Positions 21,687 through 31,144 are shown, numbered from the stretch's first letter. The stretch is 64,000 bases of DNA from Micromonospora citrea (GCF_900090315.1 NZ_FMHZ01000002.1:3752501-3816500); one strand, 5' to 3'. Numbers and translations are program-made. The notes: generated by a model from the letters alone, not told the origin.

Positions 21687-22504
21687 GCGCAGCATTCGAG
21701 GAGGCCGGTGGGCCGGCGGCCCGCCGCAGGTTCGCCACGCTGGGCCGGTCGGTGGCCCTGTTCCGGGCCTTCCTGGTCGAGCAGACGGACCCGGACCACT
21801 TCTACGGGCTGCTGGCCGAGGACTCCGTCCGCCAGGTCGCTGGCTACACGCCGCTCGCCGGGCGGACCGTGCTCGACGTGGGCGGCGGCCCGGGCTACTT
21901 CGCGGCGGCCTTCCGCGCGGCCGGGGCGCACTACGTGGGGCTCGACCCCGACGTGGGGGACTTCTCGGCGGCCGGGGACTCGGTCGCCGGCATGCTCCGC
22001 GGCAGCGGCACCGCCCTGCCGGTCCGCTCCGGCGCGGTGGACGTGGCGTTCTCGTCCAACGTGCTGGAGCACGTCTCGGAGCCCGCCCGGATGCTCGACG
22101 AGATGGTCCGGGTGACGCGCCCGGGCGGCGTGCTCTTCGTGTCCTTCACGCCCTGGTTCTCGCCGTGGGGCGGGCACGAGACCGCGCCGTGGCACTACCT
22201 CGGCGGCGACCGGGCCCGGCGGCGCTACCAGCGCCGCAACGGCCGCCCCCCGAAGAACCGGTTCCGGGAGACGCTCTTCCCGACCTCGATCGCCGACACG
22301 CTGCGCTGGGCCAGGGGCAACGCCGACGTCGAGGTGCTGGACGCACTGCCCCGTTACCACCCGTGGTGGGGGCGGTGGGTCATCCGGCTTCCCGGCATCC
22401 GGGAGGTCGCGGCCTGGAACTTTCTGCTCGTCCTGCGTCGCGTGGGGACGCGACCGGCCGGCGCGGCGGAAAAAACAGAGCTGACCGGGGGGTCGCGGTG
22501 CTAA
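21683..22504 (+). CDS. Class I SAM-dependent methyltransferase
   Basis: 273 residues, ATG overlapping the AftD stop by four bases. Motif I is VLDVGGGPGYFAAAFRAAG, followed by YVGLDPD, then SSNVLEHVSEPARMLDEM and VTRPGGVLFVSF, the Methyltransf_11 pattern. A later stretch, WFSPWGGHETAPWHY, is shared with the mycobacterial Rv0224c-type enzyme as I recall it. It probably methylates a sugar or lipid made by this locus. It is the last gene of the coupled series that starts at 15508. Confidence 0.87.
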   Translation: MSAAFEEAGGPAARRRFATLGRSVALFRAFLVEQTDPDHFYGLLAEDSVRQVAGYTPLAGRTVLDVGGGPGYFAAAFRAAGAHYVGLDPDVGDFSAAGDSVAGMLRGSGTALPVRSGAVDVAFSSNVLEHVSEPARMLDEMVRVTRPGGVLFVSFTPWFSPWGGHETAPWHYLGGDRARRRYQRRNGRPPKNRFRETLFPTSIADTLRWARGNADVEVLDALPRYHPWWGRWVIRLPGIREVAAWNFLLVLRRVGTRPAGAAEKTELTGGSRC

Positions 22505-22577
22505 GTGACTAGGTAGTAACCTCGCGGCCATCCCTCATCGACAGCGGCGAAACTCAACTCCTCCGGGGAGGAAGAAG

Positions 22578-23681
22578 ATGAAGCACCGCGCCATAGGTGC
22601 CGTGCTGTTTGGCGGCGGCATACTGCTCCTGGCGCTGGCCGCCGGGCTCGTGCTCGTGGTCAAGCCCGCGGTGGCGAAGCTGCCCTACGATCTGGAGGCG
22701 TCGACCTCGGTTGCCGAGGCGAAGGGTGCGACCTTCCTCCAGATCACCAACGGCAACATCGCGATCAACCGTGCCGACCTGAAGTCGACCATTCGCGTCT
22801 CGCCCGACGCGAAGACGACCGACGACCTCTCCGGTGACCTCGACGGCAAGGCCGTCGTCTGGCAGGTCGGCCAGACCGTCGAGCGGACGGACACCAAGGA
22901 ACTGGTCAGCGCGTACGGGCTGGCGCTGGCGCTCGACCGGGTCTCCGGCGCCGCCGTGGAGTGGAACGACCAGTACCTCGACGACACCGGCACGCGGGAG
23001 AAGGTGCAGTTCTCCGGCCAGATGTACAAGTTCCCCTTCGGCGCGGAGAAGAAGACCTACCAGATCTACGACCGCGACGTGCGGGACGTCCGTCCGGCCG
23101 AGTTCAAGGGCACCGAGGTCATCAAGGGCATCGAGTCCTACCGCTACGAGCAGGTGATCACCGAGGAGCCGCAGAAGCTGGCGGAGGAGCGGGTGAAGCT
23201 GCTGCTCGGCGCGCTGGCGCCGGGCGCGAGCACCGGCAAGGTCCTCTACAGCAACACCCGGACCGTCTGGATCGACCCGGTGACCGGCGTGTTCCTCAAG
23301 GTGCGCGAGGTGCAGCGCAAGACCCTGGTGCCGGACGTCGGGGCGCCGACGACGCTGCTGGACGCGGACTTCTCGTACAACGACGAGACCATCACCGCCT
23401 CCGCCAAGCGGGCCGAGGACAACCGGCAGAAGCTGAGCATCGTCGGGGTGTACGTCCCGATCGGGCTGGCGCTGCTCGGTCTGGTGCTGGCCGCGGCCGG
23501 CCTGCTGGTGGCCCGGCGGGGTGCCGCGTCGGCGGTCGAGGCGCGGCACCGGGCGGACGCGGACTCGACGCCGACCTGGACGGACCAGCCGGCGGCGTAC
23601 GACACCGCCGAGCAGCCGACCGTCGCCAACCCGGCGGTGCCGGGCCAGCGCCCGGCGACCGGCGAGGTGGAGCGGCGCTGA
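22578..23681 (+). CDS. DUF3068 (PorA-family) membrane protein
   Basis: 367 residues from the ATG at 22578, preceded by GGGGAGGAAG. One N-terminal helix (about 7-30, GAVLFGGGILLLALAAGLVL) and one near the C-terminus (about 293-315) flank an extracytoplasmic domain of about 260 residues that starts KLPYDLEASTSVAEAK. The layout and the TYQIYDRDVRDVRPAEFKG segment match DUF3068, known from Rv0227c in mycobacteria and annotated as PorA family. The biochemical role is unproven. The neighbours indicate an envelope role. A 73-nt gap separates it from the methyltransferase gene, and the operon ends at the hairpin after it. Confidence 0.85.
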   Translation: MKHRAIGAVLFGGGILLLALAAGLVLVVKPAVAKLPYDLEASTSVAEAKGATFLQITNGNIAINRADLKSTIRVSPDAKTTDDLSGDLDGKAVVWQVGQTVERTDTKELVSAYGLALALDRVSGAAVEWNDQYLDDTGTREKVQFSGQMYKFPFGAEKKTYQIYDRDVRDVRPAEFKGTEVIKGIESYRYEQVITEEPQKLAEERVKLLLGALAPGASTGKVLYSNTRTVWIDPVTGVFLKVREVQRKTLVPDVGAPTTLLDADFSYNDETITASAKRAEDNRQKLSIVGVYVPIGLALLGLVLAAAGLLVARRGAASAVEARHRADADSTPTWTDQPAAYDTAEQPTVANPAVPGQRPATGEVERR

Positions 23682-23688
23682 CCGCGAG

Positions 23689-23720
23689 CGAAGGGGTGGA
23701 CCGGCCGGTCCACCCCTTCG
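23689..23720. terminator. Terminator of the DUF3068 operon
   Basis: A 32-bp perfect palindrome (arms CGAAGGGGTGGACC, centre GGCC), 7 bases after the DUF3068 stop. The expected transcript forms a 14-bp hairpin. Confidence 0.87.
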
Positions 23721-23907
23721 TCGTTCTGCCGGCCTTCGACGCGGCCGGTTCCGGCTTCGTTATTCAATCGTGACTCATCGATGACCTGGTTGCCGAGAGT
23801 GACGAATGCCTGGCTCGACTGTCCGCTTTCGCGGATTTTATCGGCCAATCCCGGGCCCGCATTCATCTACCGTCGGTCACGGCGTCGGCTCGGCGACCGC
23901 CTCCGGC

Positions 23908-23988
23908 GTTACCGCCCGGTAATCGAGGCCTTGTGAGGCGTGCGGCAGCGGGGCAGCATCATCGGCACATTCGTTACCCGTCGGTAAC
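23908..23988. promoter_or_regulatory. Two copies of a GTTACC-N4-GGTAAY palindrome
   Basis: The interval 23721-24003 between two convergent genes has no gene. It contains GTTACC-GCCC-GGTAAT (23908-23923) and GTTACC-CGTC-GGTAAC (23973-23988), two 16-bp sites of the same design with starts 65 bp apart. They look like binding sites of one dimeric protein but are not upstream of an annotated start. Confidence 0.45.
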
Positions 23989-24003
23989 AGATGGTGGGAT
24001 CCA

Positions 24004-24036
24004 GGTGCGGGGCCGGTGTCCCTCCGGCCCCGCACC
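24004..24036 (-). terminator. Terminator of the DUF885 gene
   Basis: Perfect 13-bp stem GGTGCGGGGCCGG (24004-24016 against 24024-24036), loop of 7, lying 5 bases from the stop of the minus-strand gene at 24042. Confidence 0.85.
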
Positions 24037-24041
24037 GCCCC

Positions 24042-25712
24042 TCAGATTCGGGCGAGCGCCTTGCGCAGCGGGTCGAGCCCGAGCGAGCCCAGGTCGAGCG
24101 CCTGGCGGTGGAACTCCTTGAGGTCGAAGTCGGCGCCCTTGCGGGCCTTCGCCTCGTCGCGGGCCTGGAGCCAGATCCGCTCGCCCACCTTGTAGGAGGG
24201 GGCCTGCCCCGGCCAGCCGAGGTAACGGTTCAGCTCGAAGCGCAGGTTCTCGTCGGGCACCCGGCAGTGCGCGCGCATGAACTCCCAGCCCAGCTCCGGC
24301 GTCCAGCGCTCGCCCGGGTGGAAGCCGAACGGGTTGTCCCGGGGGATCTCCAGCTCCAGGTGCATGCCGATGTCGACGATCACGCGGGCGGCCCGGAACG
24401 CCTGCCCGTCGAGCATGCCGAGCTTGTCGCCGGGGTCGTCGAGGTAGCCCAGCTCGTCCATCAGCCGCTCCGAGTAGAGCGCCCAGCCCTCGCCGTGCCC
24501 GGAGACCCAGCAGAGCAGCCGCTGCCAGCGGTTGAGCAGTTCGGCCCGGACGGCGGTCTGGGCGACCTGGAGGTGGTGGCCCGGCACGCCCTCGTGGTAG
24601 ACCGTGGTCACCTCACGCCAGGTGGAGAAGTCGGTGACGCCCTGCGGCACCGCCCACCACATCCGCCCGGGGCGGGAGAAGTCCTCGCTCGGGCCGGTGT
24701 AGTAGATCGCGCCGTCGCTGGTCGGGGCGAGGCAGCACTCGATCCGACGCACCTGCTCCGGGATGTCGAAGTGGGTGCCGTGCAGGTCGCTGATCGCCTT
24801 GTCGGCGAGCGTCTGCATCCAGTCCCGGAACGCCTCCTTGCCCTGGATGGTCCGGGCCGGGTCGGCGTCCAGCGCCGCGACCGCCTCGTCGACGGTCGCG
24901 CCGGGCCCGACGATCCGGGCGGCCACCGCCCGCATGTCGGCCTCCAGCCGGGCCAGCTCCTCGAAGCCCCAGGCGTACGTCTCGTCGAGGTCCACCCTGG
25001 CGCCGAGGAAGTACTGCGAGGCCAGCTCGTAGCGCTCGCGGCCGGCGGCCTGCTTCTCCCGGCCCAACGGGGCCAGTTCGGTGCGGAGGAACTGCCCGAA
25101 CTCGGCGGTCGCCGCGGTCGCCGCCGCCGCGCCCCGGCGCAGCTCCGCGCCGAGGGTGCCGTCGGCGCCCAGCCGCTCGACCAGCCCGTGGAAGAAGTCG
25201 TCGCCGTCCGGGTCGGTCCAGATGTCGCACTGCTTGGCCACCTCGACCAGCTGCACCCGCGAGCTGACGTGACCGGCGGCGGCCGCCTCGCGCAGCGTCG
25301 TCTTGTAGCCCTCCAGCGCGCCCGCGAAGCCGTTGAGCCGGGCGGCGATGTTGGCCCGGGCGTCGTCGCCCTCGGTCGGCATCAGGTCGAACACCATGCG
25401 CACCTCGTGCAGGCCGCTGGCGATCACGTTGACCTCGCTGGCCGTCTCGCCGGCCTCGTGGCGGGCGAGGTCCAGGCCCAGCCGTTCCTGCATGGCGTCC
25501 TTGGCGATCCGCTCCGACTCGGATTCCGGCTCGGTCACGTCCAGGTCGGCCAGGGTGCGGCGGATCAGGTCGGCCTTGGCCGCGTACCCGTCGGGCGACA
25601 GGTCGTCGAGCTGGTCGTCGTAGCCGGCGATGCCGACGTAGGTGGCGCCGGTCGGGCTCAGCGGCGCCCAGTCGGCCACGTACCGGTTGGCGAGGTCATC
25701 GATTCGTCCCAC
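24042..25712 (-). CDS. DUF885 family metallopeptidase-like protein
   Basis: 556 residues, ATG at 25712. Mostly helical, without a signal peptide, so probably cytoplasmic. The hallmark is VYHEGVPGHHLQVAQ near residue 370, an HExxxH-like zinc-site motif of DUF885, followed by SGHGEGWALYSERLMDELG, which carries the third expected ligand. DUF885 proteins are distantly related to M32/thermolysin-fold carboxypeptidases; few have been assayed and the substrate is unknown. The gene is monocistronic, with a strong terminator. Confidence 0.88.
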   Translation of the reverse strand: MGRIDDLANRYVADWAPLSPTGATYVGIAGYDDQLDDLSPDGYAAKADLIRRTLADLDVTEPESESERIAKDAMQERLGLDLARHEAGETASEVNVIASGLHEVRMVFDLMPTEGDDARANIAARLNGFAGALEGYKTTLREAAAAGHVSSRVQLVEVAKQCDIWTDPDGDDFFHGLVERLGADGTLGAELRRGAAAATAATAEFGQFLRTELAPLGREKQAAGRERYELASQYFLGARVDLDETYAWGFEELARLEADMRAVAARIVGPGATVDEAVAALDADPARTIQGKEAFRDWMQTLADKAISDLHGTHFDIPEQVRRIECCLAPTSDGAIYYTGPSEDFSRPGRMWWAVPQGVTDFSTWREVTTVYHEGVPGHHLQVAQTAVRAELLNRWQRLLCWVSGHGEGWALYSERLMDELGYLDDPGDKLGMLDGQAFRAARVIVDIGMHLELEIPRDNPFGFHPGERWTPELGWEFMRAHCRVPDENLRFELNRYLGWPGQAPSYKVGERIWLQARDEAKARKGADFDLKEFHRQALDLGSLGLDPLRKALARI

Positions 25713-25938
25713 GCTGCGACCCTACGCGACGCGGCGGCCGCGTTGTCGCGCGTGTTTGCGGTGTTCAGGGCAGCCGTCGCGGAAGCCGGGACCGGACCGG
25801 CCCGGGCGCGCCCTTCCCGCCCCCCGGCGGCGACGCCCCGGCGCCTGATCCCGAGCCGTGGGACGGCGGCTGTGGTGGTCGACACGGCGGCAGAAAGGGC
25901 GCGAGACATTGTCGTACGGCTGCGGCAGAGTGTCAGGG

Positions 25939-26910
25939 GTGACAGCGGACTTGACTCCTGACCGGGTGGCGTTGCGGAGCTGGCTGCCCGGGTTCGTCGC
26001 GCTGGCCGCGATCTGGGGCTCCAGCTTCCTCTTCATCAAGGTCGGCATCGAGGAGCTGCACCCGCTGCACCTCACCCTCTACCGCGTCTGCGCCGGCGCG
26101 CTGACGCTGCTGGTGATGCTCGCCGTCCTGCGGGAACGCCTCCCCGCCGAGCCCCGGGTCTGGGCGCACCTGACCGTGGTCGCCGCGTTCGGCGTCGCCG
26201 TGCCGTTCACGCTCTTCGGCTACGGGGAGCAGCGGGTCGAGTCGATGCTCGCCGGCATCTGGAACGCGACCACCCCGATCATCGTGCTGCCGCTGGCGGT
26301 GCTGGTGTTCCGCACCGAGCGGCTGACCGCGCGCCGAGCGGTCGGGCTGGCGCTCGGCTTCGTCGGCGTGCTGGTGGTGCTCGGCGTCTGGAAGGGCGTC
26401 GGCGGGGCGCACTTCGTCGGGCAGCTGATGTGCTTCGGCGCGGCCGCCTGCTACGGCGTCGCCATCCCCTACCAGAAGAAGTTCGTGGCCGGCAGCGCGC
26501 ACTCCGGGCTCTCGCTCTCGGCGGCGCAGCTGCTGATCGCGGCCGCCCAGCTCGCGGTCGTCGCGCCGTTCGTCGCCGGGGCGCCGCCGTCGCCGACCGG
26601 CCTGTCGGCCGAGGTGTTCGCCTGCGTGCTGGCGCTCGGCGCGCTCGGCACGGGCCTCGCGTTCGTCATCAACATGCGCAACATCCGGGTCGCCGGGGCG
26701 AGCACCGCCTCCGCCGTGACCTACCTGATCCCGATCTTCGCGGTGCTGATCGGCGCCGTCGTCCTCGGCGAGCGACTCACCTGGCACCAGCCGGTCGGCG
26801 CGCTTGTCGTCCTGCTCGGCGTCGCCGTCTCGCAGGGCGTGTTCGGCCGGCGCAGGCCCGCCCCGGCCGACGACGTCCCCGCCCCCGCGCCGGTCGCCGC
26901 CCGTCGCTGA
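25939..26910 (+). CDS. EamA/DMT-superfamily exporter
   Basis: 323 residues if it starts at the GTG at 25939 (MTADLTPDRVALRSWLPGF); an ATG at 25858 would add 27 basic residues that look like untranslated leader. Ten hydrophobic helices arise from two EamA repeats, each opening with the family pattern (AAIWGSSFLFIKVGIEEL near residue 25, then a second copy after residue 155). A GERLTWHQPVGALVVLLGV segment closes the second repeat. Drug/metabolite transporters of this type export amino acids or other metabolites; the substrate is not predictable. Convergent with the PHP gene. Confidence 0.85.
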   Translation: MTADLTPDRVALRSWLPGFVALAAIWGSSFLFIKVGIEELHPLHLTLYRVCAGALTLLVMLAVLRERLPAEPRVWAHLTVVAAFGVAVPFTLFGYGEQRVESMLAGIWNATTPIIVLPLAVLVFRTERLTARRAVGLALGFVGVLVVLGVWKGVGGAHFVGQLMCFGAAACYGVAIPYQKKFVAGSAHSGLSLSAAQLLIAAAQLAVVAPFVAGAPPSPTGLSAEVFACVLALGALGTGLAFVINMRNIRVAGASTASAVTYLIPIFAVLIGAVVLGERLTWHQPVGALVVLLGVAVSQGVFGRRRPAPADDVPAPAPVAARR

Positions 26911-26991
26911 GCGGTCCCCGGCCCGAGGCGGCACCCTTGCCCGCGCATCCCGCCACGCCTTCCCGTAGGCGCGCCGTCCGACGGGTCGCCG

Positions 26992-28068
26992 TCAGGCCGC
27001 CGCGTGCCCGCGCGCCCAGTCGACCAGCCGGTCGGCGTCCCAGGTGTTGACCACCCGGTCGGCGGGCACGCCGCAGCGGGCGGCGCGCTCGCAGCCGAAG
27101 CGCTGCCAGTCGAGCTGGCCGGGCGCGTGCGCGTCGGTGTTGACGGCGAACTGGCAGCCGGCCTCCAGCGCCCGACGGATCAGCCGCTTCGGCGGGTCCT
27201 GCCGCTCCGGCCGCGAGTTTATCTCGACGGCCACGCCCCGCTCGGCGCACGCGGCGAAGACGGCGTCCGCGTCGAAGTCGCTCTCCGCCCGCGTACGCGG
27301 CCGGTGCGCCCGGTCGCCCGGCCCCTTCACCCCGGCCGGCCGGGACGACACCATCCGCCCGGTGCAGTGCCCGAGGATGTCCAGGTGCGGGTTCGCGATC
27401 GCGGTCAGCATCCGGCGGGTCATCCTGGCCCGATCGTCGTTCAGGCCGCTGTGCACCGAGCCGACGACCACGTCGAGGCGGGCCAGCAGCTTCTCGTCCT
27501 GGTCCAGCGACCCGTCGGCGAGGATGTCCACCTCGATGCCGGTCAGGATCCGGAAGCCCTCCGGCAGCGCCTCGTTGACCTTCGCCACGTGGTCGAGCTG
27601 GCGGCGAAGCCGGTCGGCGGTCAGCCCCCGGGCCACCTTGAGCCGGGGCGAGTGGTCGGTCAGCACCATGTACTCGTGGCCCAGCTCGACCGCGGCGAGC
27701 GCCATCTCCTCGATGGGCGAGCCGCCGTCGGACCAGTCGGAGTGGGTGTGGCAGTCGCCGCGCAGCGCGGTCCGCAGGGCGGTGGCCTCCGCGTCCAGGT
27801 CGGTGCCCTCGGTGGCGACCAGCCGACGCAGGTAGACCGGCTCCTCACCGGCGATCGACTCGGCGACGCAGCGGGCGGTCACGTCGCCGACCCCGGACAG
27901 CTCGGTGAGCTTGCCGGTGCGGGCCCGCTCGGCCAGCTCCCCGGCCGGCAGCGCGGCGAGGGCCGTGGCCGCCGAGCGGAACGCCCGGACCCGGTAGGTC
28001 GCCTCGTTCGCCCGCTCCAGGAGGAAGGCGATCCGACGGAGGTCGGCGATCGGGTCCCGGGCGCTCAT
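26992..28068 (-). CDS. PHP-domain phosphoesterase with helix-hairpin-helix region
   Basis: 358 residues. The N-terminus (1-90) resembles the HhH region of family X polymerases (FLLERANEATYRVRAFRSAA, LSGVGDVTARCV). The C-terminus is a PHP domain with metal-binding motifs GDCHTHSDWSDG near residue 105, LTDHSP, GIEVDIL, GSVHSGL, LGHCTGRM and NTDAHAP. This is the exonuclease-like C-terminal architecture of bacterial PolX without the polymerase domain. It probably hydrolyses phosphodiesters or phosphomonoesters using a trinuclear metal centre. It is the first gene of its minus-strand unit, with no partner. Confidence 0.88.
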   Translation of the reverse strand: MSARDPIADLRRIAFLLERANEATYRVRAFRSAATALAALPAGELAERARTGKLTELSGVGDVTARCVAESIAGEEPVYLRRLVATEGTDLDAEATALRTALRGDCHTHSDWSDGGSPIEEMALAAVELGHEYMVLTDHSPRLKVARGLTADRLRRQLDHVAKVNEALPEGFRILTGIEVDILADGSLDQDEKLLARLDVVVGSVHSGLNDDRARMTRRMLTAIANPHLDILGHCTGRMVSSRPAGVKGPGDRAHRPRTRAESDFDADAVFAACAERGVAVEINSRPERQDPPKRLIRRALEAGCQFAVNTDAHAPGQLDWQRFGCERAARCGVPADRVVNTWDADRLVDWARGHAAA

Positions 28069-28083
28069 TCCAAGGAAAATACG

Positions 28084-28124
28084 CCTCCGCGCCGCCGGTC
28101 GTCGGACGACCGGCGGCGCGGAGG
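28084..28124 (-). terminator. Terminator of the GH81 glucanase gene
   Basis: A nearly perfect palindrome centred at 28104, with an 18-bp stem (28084-28101 against 28107-28124), starting 10 bases beyond the glucanase stop codon on the minus strand. Confidence 0.85.
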
Positions 28125-28133
28125 GTCACGGGA

Positions 28134-31070
28134 TCAGGAGTGCGGCAGCTTCACCAGCGACTTGTCGCCGATGCCGAGGGTGGTCGGGTTGTTCCCGATC
28201 GCCGACCAGACCTCCACCCGCACCGTGCCGTTCGACAGGTTGCCGAGGGCGCCGGTGGCGGAGTGCAGGCCGCTCTGCTGGGTGTAGCGCTCGTAGCCGG
28301 GAACCGGGTCGGTGGCGAAGTAGCGGTAGGTCTCCACCCGCTCCCAGCTGCCGTTGCCGGTCAGGTCGTAGGAGACGCGTACCTGCACCCCGTTGCCGAC
28401 CGCCGTGCCGGCGTCGAGGAACAGGTCGAACGCGGTCTGTCCGCCGGCGTACGCCAGGTCCAGGCCCGTCGCGGTGAACACCTGCGGGTTGCGCGGCGTT
28501 CCGTCGTGGTTGGTGCCGCCCGCGCCGGCCACCGTGGCGGTCGCCGGGCCGCCGGCCGCGGCCAGTCCGCCGTTGGGCAGCAGGTACCGGGTGGGGAAGT
28601 CCGCCGGCGGCGGGGTGGTGGGCGGCGGGGTCGTCGGCGGAGCCGTGGTGGGTGGGGTGGTCGTGGGCGGGACCGTGGTGGGCGGGGTGGTCGTGGGCGG
28701 CGTCGTGCCGCTGACCCCGCCGGTGGCGGTGCCGCCGCTCCAGGTGTACGCCCCGCTGGTCGCCGTCTTTCCGGCGGGCACGTCGAGCCGGGTGCCGTCG
28801 GAGAAGGTGACCGTCAGCGGTGCGGCGGTGATGTTGCTCGCCACGTAGGTGCGGGCGCCGTTGCGCTGGAACACGGCCGCCAGCGGGTGGTTGGCCGTGA
28901 CCGGGGTGTGCACCGTCCCGAGCGCCGCGAGGTTGCGGATCCAGTGGAAGGTGTGCGCCCGGCTCTCGCCCTCCTCCGGCGTGTACCCGGGGTTCGCGCG
29001 CAGCTTCGCCAGCGCGGCGTCCGGGTCGCCGAGGGCCAGGAACTGCCAGTGGATGTCCTGCCACACCGTCGGCTCGCCGCCGTTGTTGCGCACCAGCTCC
29101 TGGTAGTTCGCCCGGTTGGACGCCGGGTACTGCCCGAGGTAGAGGTGCCCGCCGGTGACCGGGAGCATGTTGATGCCCTGGATCATCTCCGGCTCCGCGC
29201 TGAACCAGGTGGCGTACGCGCCGCCGTCACCCCAGACCATGCCGACCGTGGAGTGCCCGAACGCCGCCGGGTAGTTCTCTCCGGTCACGTCGAACCAGTA
29301 CTCGTGGATCGCCGCGGCCTGGGTCGTGTGGATGAAGATGCCGGCGTCCCGTACGGCGGTGTTGCCGGTCGCCTGCCCCCACTGGATGAGGGCGTTGGCG
29401 AAGTTCATCCCCTCCGACGAGGACTCCTGGTTGTTGCCGGCGTGGAACGAGCCGTGCCCGGAGGCCCAGTCGTGCCCGGCGTAGATGTCGAAGTCGCGCA
29501 GGTACGGGAAGCGGTTGTCGGCGCGGTCGTAGTTGTTCGCGTCCCGGATCAGCAGGTCGATCATGCCGCCGTACTGGTCCTGCCGGGCCCAGGCCGGGTC
29601 GAACTTGGCCAGCGTGGCGGCGGCGGCGATGTAGTAGCCGTAGTGGAAGTGGTGGTCGTTGAGCTCCTGGTCGGAGCCGTACGACGCCGGGTAGCCGATC
29701 AGGGTTCCCCAGTTGCGGTCGTAGTGGAAGACCTTCGAGGTCTCCCCGGGCGAGGCGGTGAGCCAGTCGGTGAGCGTGCTCCGGATGGCGTTCAGCGCGG
29801 CGGTACGGGTCTCGGCGTCGCCGACCTGGTCGGCGATCTCGGCGATCCGGGCGGCCCGGCCCAGGCCCTTGCCCGTCCAGTAGGTGTCGCCGCCGCGCTG
29901 GTCCATCGGGTTGCCCCGGACGGCCGCCAGGTGGCTGCGCAGCGTGCTCAGGTCCGCGCCGTTGCCGGTCGCGACGGCCGGCACCTCCGGCAGCACCCCG
30001 TTGAACCTCATCGAGGTGCGGAACGCGTCCACGCCGGTGAGCACCTTCATCCGGCCGCGCGCCGACGGGTAGGTGAGCGCGAGCGGGGTGGCGCCGGTCA
30101 GCGACCGCCACTGGTGCGGGTACAGGCTGACGACCGTCCGGTTCGCGGTGCCCTCCCGGGCGGTCGTGGTCAAGGTGTACGTGGTGTTGACGGTGCTGGT
30201 CGCCGGGTCGTACGCGTACGAGACGCGGGTGCCGGTGACGTGGGCGTGGGCGTACCGGCCGTAGGTGGCGGCCAGTTCGGCGCGGGACGCGGCGTCGGTG
30301 CTCGGCGTGGTGGGCAGCAGGGCGACCGAGAAGTAGCCCTTCCCGGCGAGGCTGGACGTGATCCGCCCGCCGTTGACGGTCCAGGTGGCGCCGGTGGGCG
30401 CGTACGCGACGTAGTCGTGTCCCCGGACGGTGAAGCCGATCGTGGCGCCGCTGTTCGACCAGACCGTGGCGCTGCCGCCGGTGGCGTTGACCAGCGCGTC
30501 GCCGCCGCTGGTGCGGAAGTACGCGAACGGCAGGCCGTGGCCGATGGTGGCGCGCATGGTGCGGGCGCCGTCGTTCCAGTAGGGCGTGACCGTCCAGTCG
30601 GTCCAGCCGTCGACCTTGACGACCGGGGCGCCGAGCGCGGCCACGCCGACGCGGATGTCCTCGGCGTACGCGTACTTGAACTCGCCGACCCCGGTCGCGG
30701 TGCCGGTGATCGTGGGGGTGGAGGTGGCCGACAGGCCGAGGCCGTCGCCGAAGGGCTGGTAGGAGACGGGGTGCGCGTGCAGCGGCTCGCTGTAGGAGCA
30801 GTTGGTCCGCTTCCACAGCAGCGACGACCACCAGTCGTTGGTGGGGATCGGCCCGGCGGGGGCGTCGGCGGTGGCGAACTGGCGGGGGTTGGTGGTCATG
30901 TCGCCGCAGCCGGTGGGGAGGGGGCCGACGCGGTCGGTGGTGTAACTGCCGGCGCCGACGGTGGCGGCTTCGGCGGGGGTGGTGGCGACGACGGCCAGGC
31001 CGCCGAGCGCGACGGCCAGGGCGGAGGTGGCGGCCACGGCCCAGTTGCGGCGGGTCGGGGGAGGTTTCAC
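28134..31070 (-). CDS. Secreted GH81 endo-beta-1,3-glucanase with C-terminal CBM56-like module
   Basis: 978 residues, GTG at 31070 after GGAGGAACC. A signal peptide (1-36, cleavage after AEA) precedes a glycoside hydrolase family 81 catalytic region (about 45-720), with IPTNDWWSSLLWK near the start and the catalytic-core stretches NDHHFHYGYYIAAAAT, YAGHDWASGHGSF and NNQESSSEGMN. A Thr/Pro linker (about 785-820) leads to a 155-residue C-terminal domain resembling CBM56, a beta-1,3-glucan binder. GH81 enzymes cleave laminarin and fungal cell-wall beta-1,3-glucan. An AGAGAGCGCTCTCT palindrome upstream suggests sugar-responsive repression by a LacI-family protein. Confidence 0.9.
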   Translation of the reverse strand: MKPPPTRRNWAVAATSALAVALGGLAVVATTPAEAATVGAGSYTTDRVGPLPTGCGDMTTNPRQFATADAPAGPIPTNDWWSSLLWKRTNCSYSEPLHAHPVSYQPFGDGLGLSATSTPTITGTATGVGEFKYAYAEDIRVGVAALGAPVVKVDGWTDWTVTPYWNDGARTMRATIGHGLPFAYFRTSGGDALVNATGGSATVWSNSGATIGFTVRGHDYVAYAPTGATWTVNGGRITSSLAGKGYFSVALLPTTPSTDAASRAELAATYGRYAHAHVTGTRVSYAYDPATSTVNTTYTLTTTAREGTANRTVVSLYPHQWRSLTGATPLALTYPSARGRMKVLTGVDAFRTSMRFNGVLPEVPAVATGNGADLSTLRSHLAAVRGNPMDQRGGDTYWTGKGLGRAARIAEIADQVGDAETRTAALNAIRSTLTDWLTASPGETSKVFHYDRNWGTLIGYPASYGSDQELNDHHFHYGYYIAAAATLAKFDPAWARQDQYGGMIDLLIRDANNYDRADNRFPYLRDFDIYAGHDWASGHGSFHAGNNQESSSEGMNFANALIQWGQATGNTAVRDAGIFIHTTQAAAIHEYWFDVTGENYPAAFGHSTVGMVWGDGGAYATWFSAEPEMIQGINMLPVTGGHLYLGQYPASNRANYQELVRNNGGEPTVWQDIHWQFLALGDPDAALAKLRANPGYTPEEGESRAHTFHWIRNLAALGTVHTPVTANHPLAAVFQRNGARTYVASNITAAPLTVTFSDGTRLDVPAGKTATSGAYTWSGGTATGGVSGTTPPTTTPPTTVPPTTTPPTTAPPTTPPPTTPPPADFPTRYLLPNGGLAAAGGPATATVAGAGGTNHDGTPRNPQVFTATGLDLAYAGGQTAFDLFLDAGTAVGNGVQVRVSYDLTGNGSWERVETYRYFATDPVPGYERYTQQSGLHSATGALGNLSNGTVRVEVWSAIGNNPTTLGIGDKSLVKLPHS

Positions 31071-31144
31071 GGTTCCTCCGGTCGGGAGTGCCGGTCGGAT
31101 ACGGAAGCCGACCGGCGGGGGTGAATTGTGAAGAAAGTTGCTTC

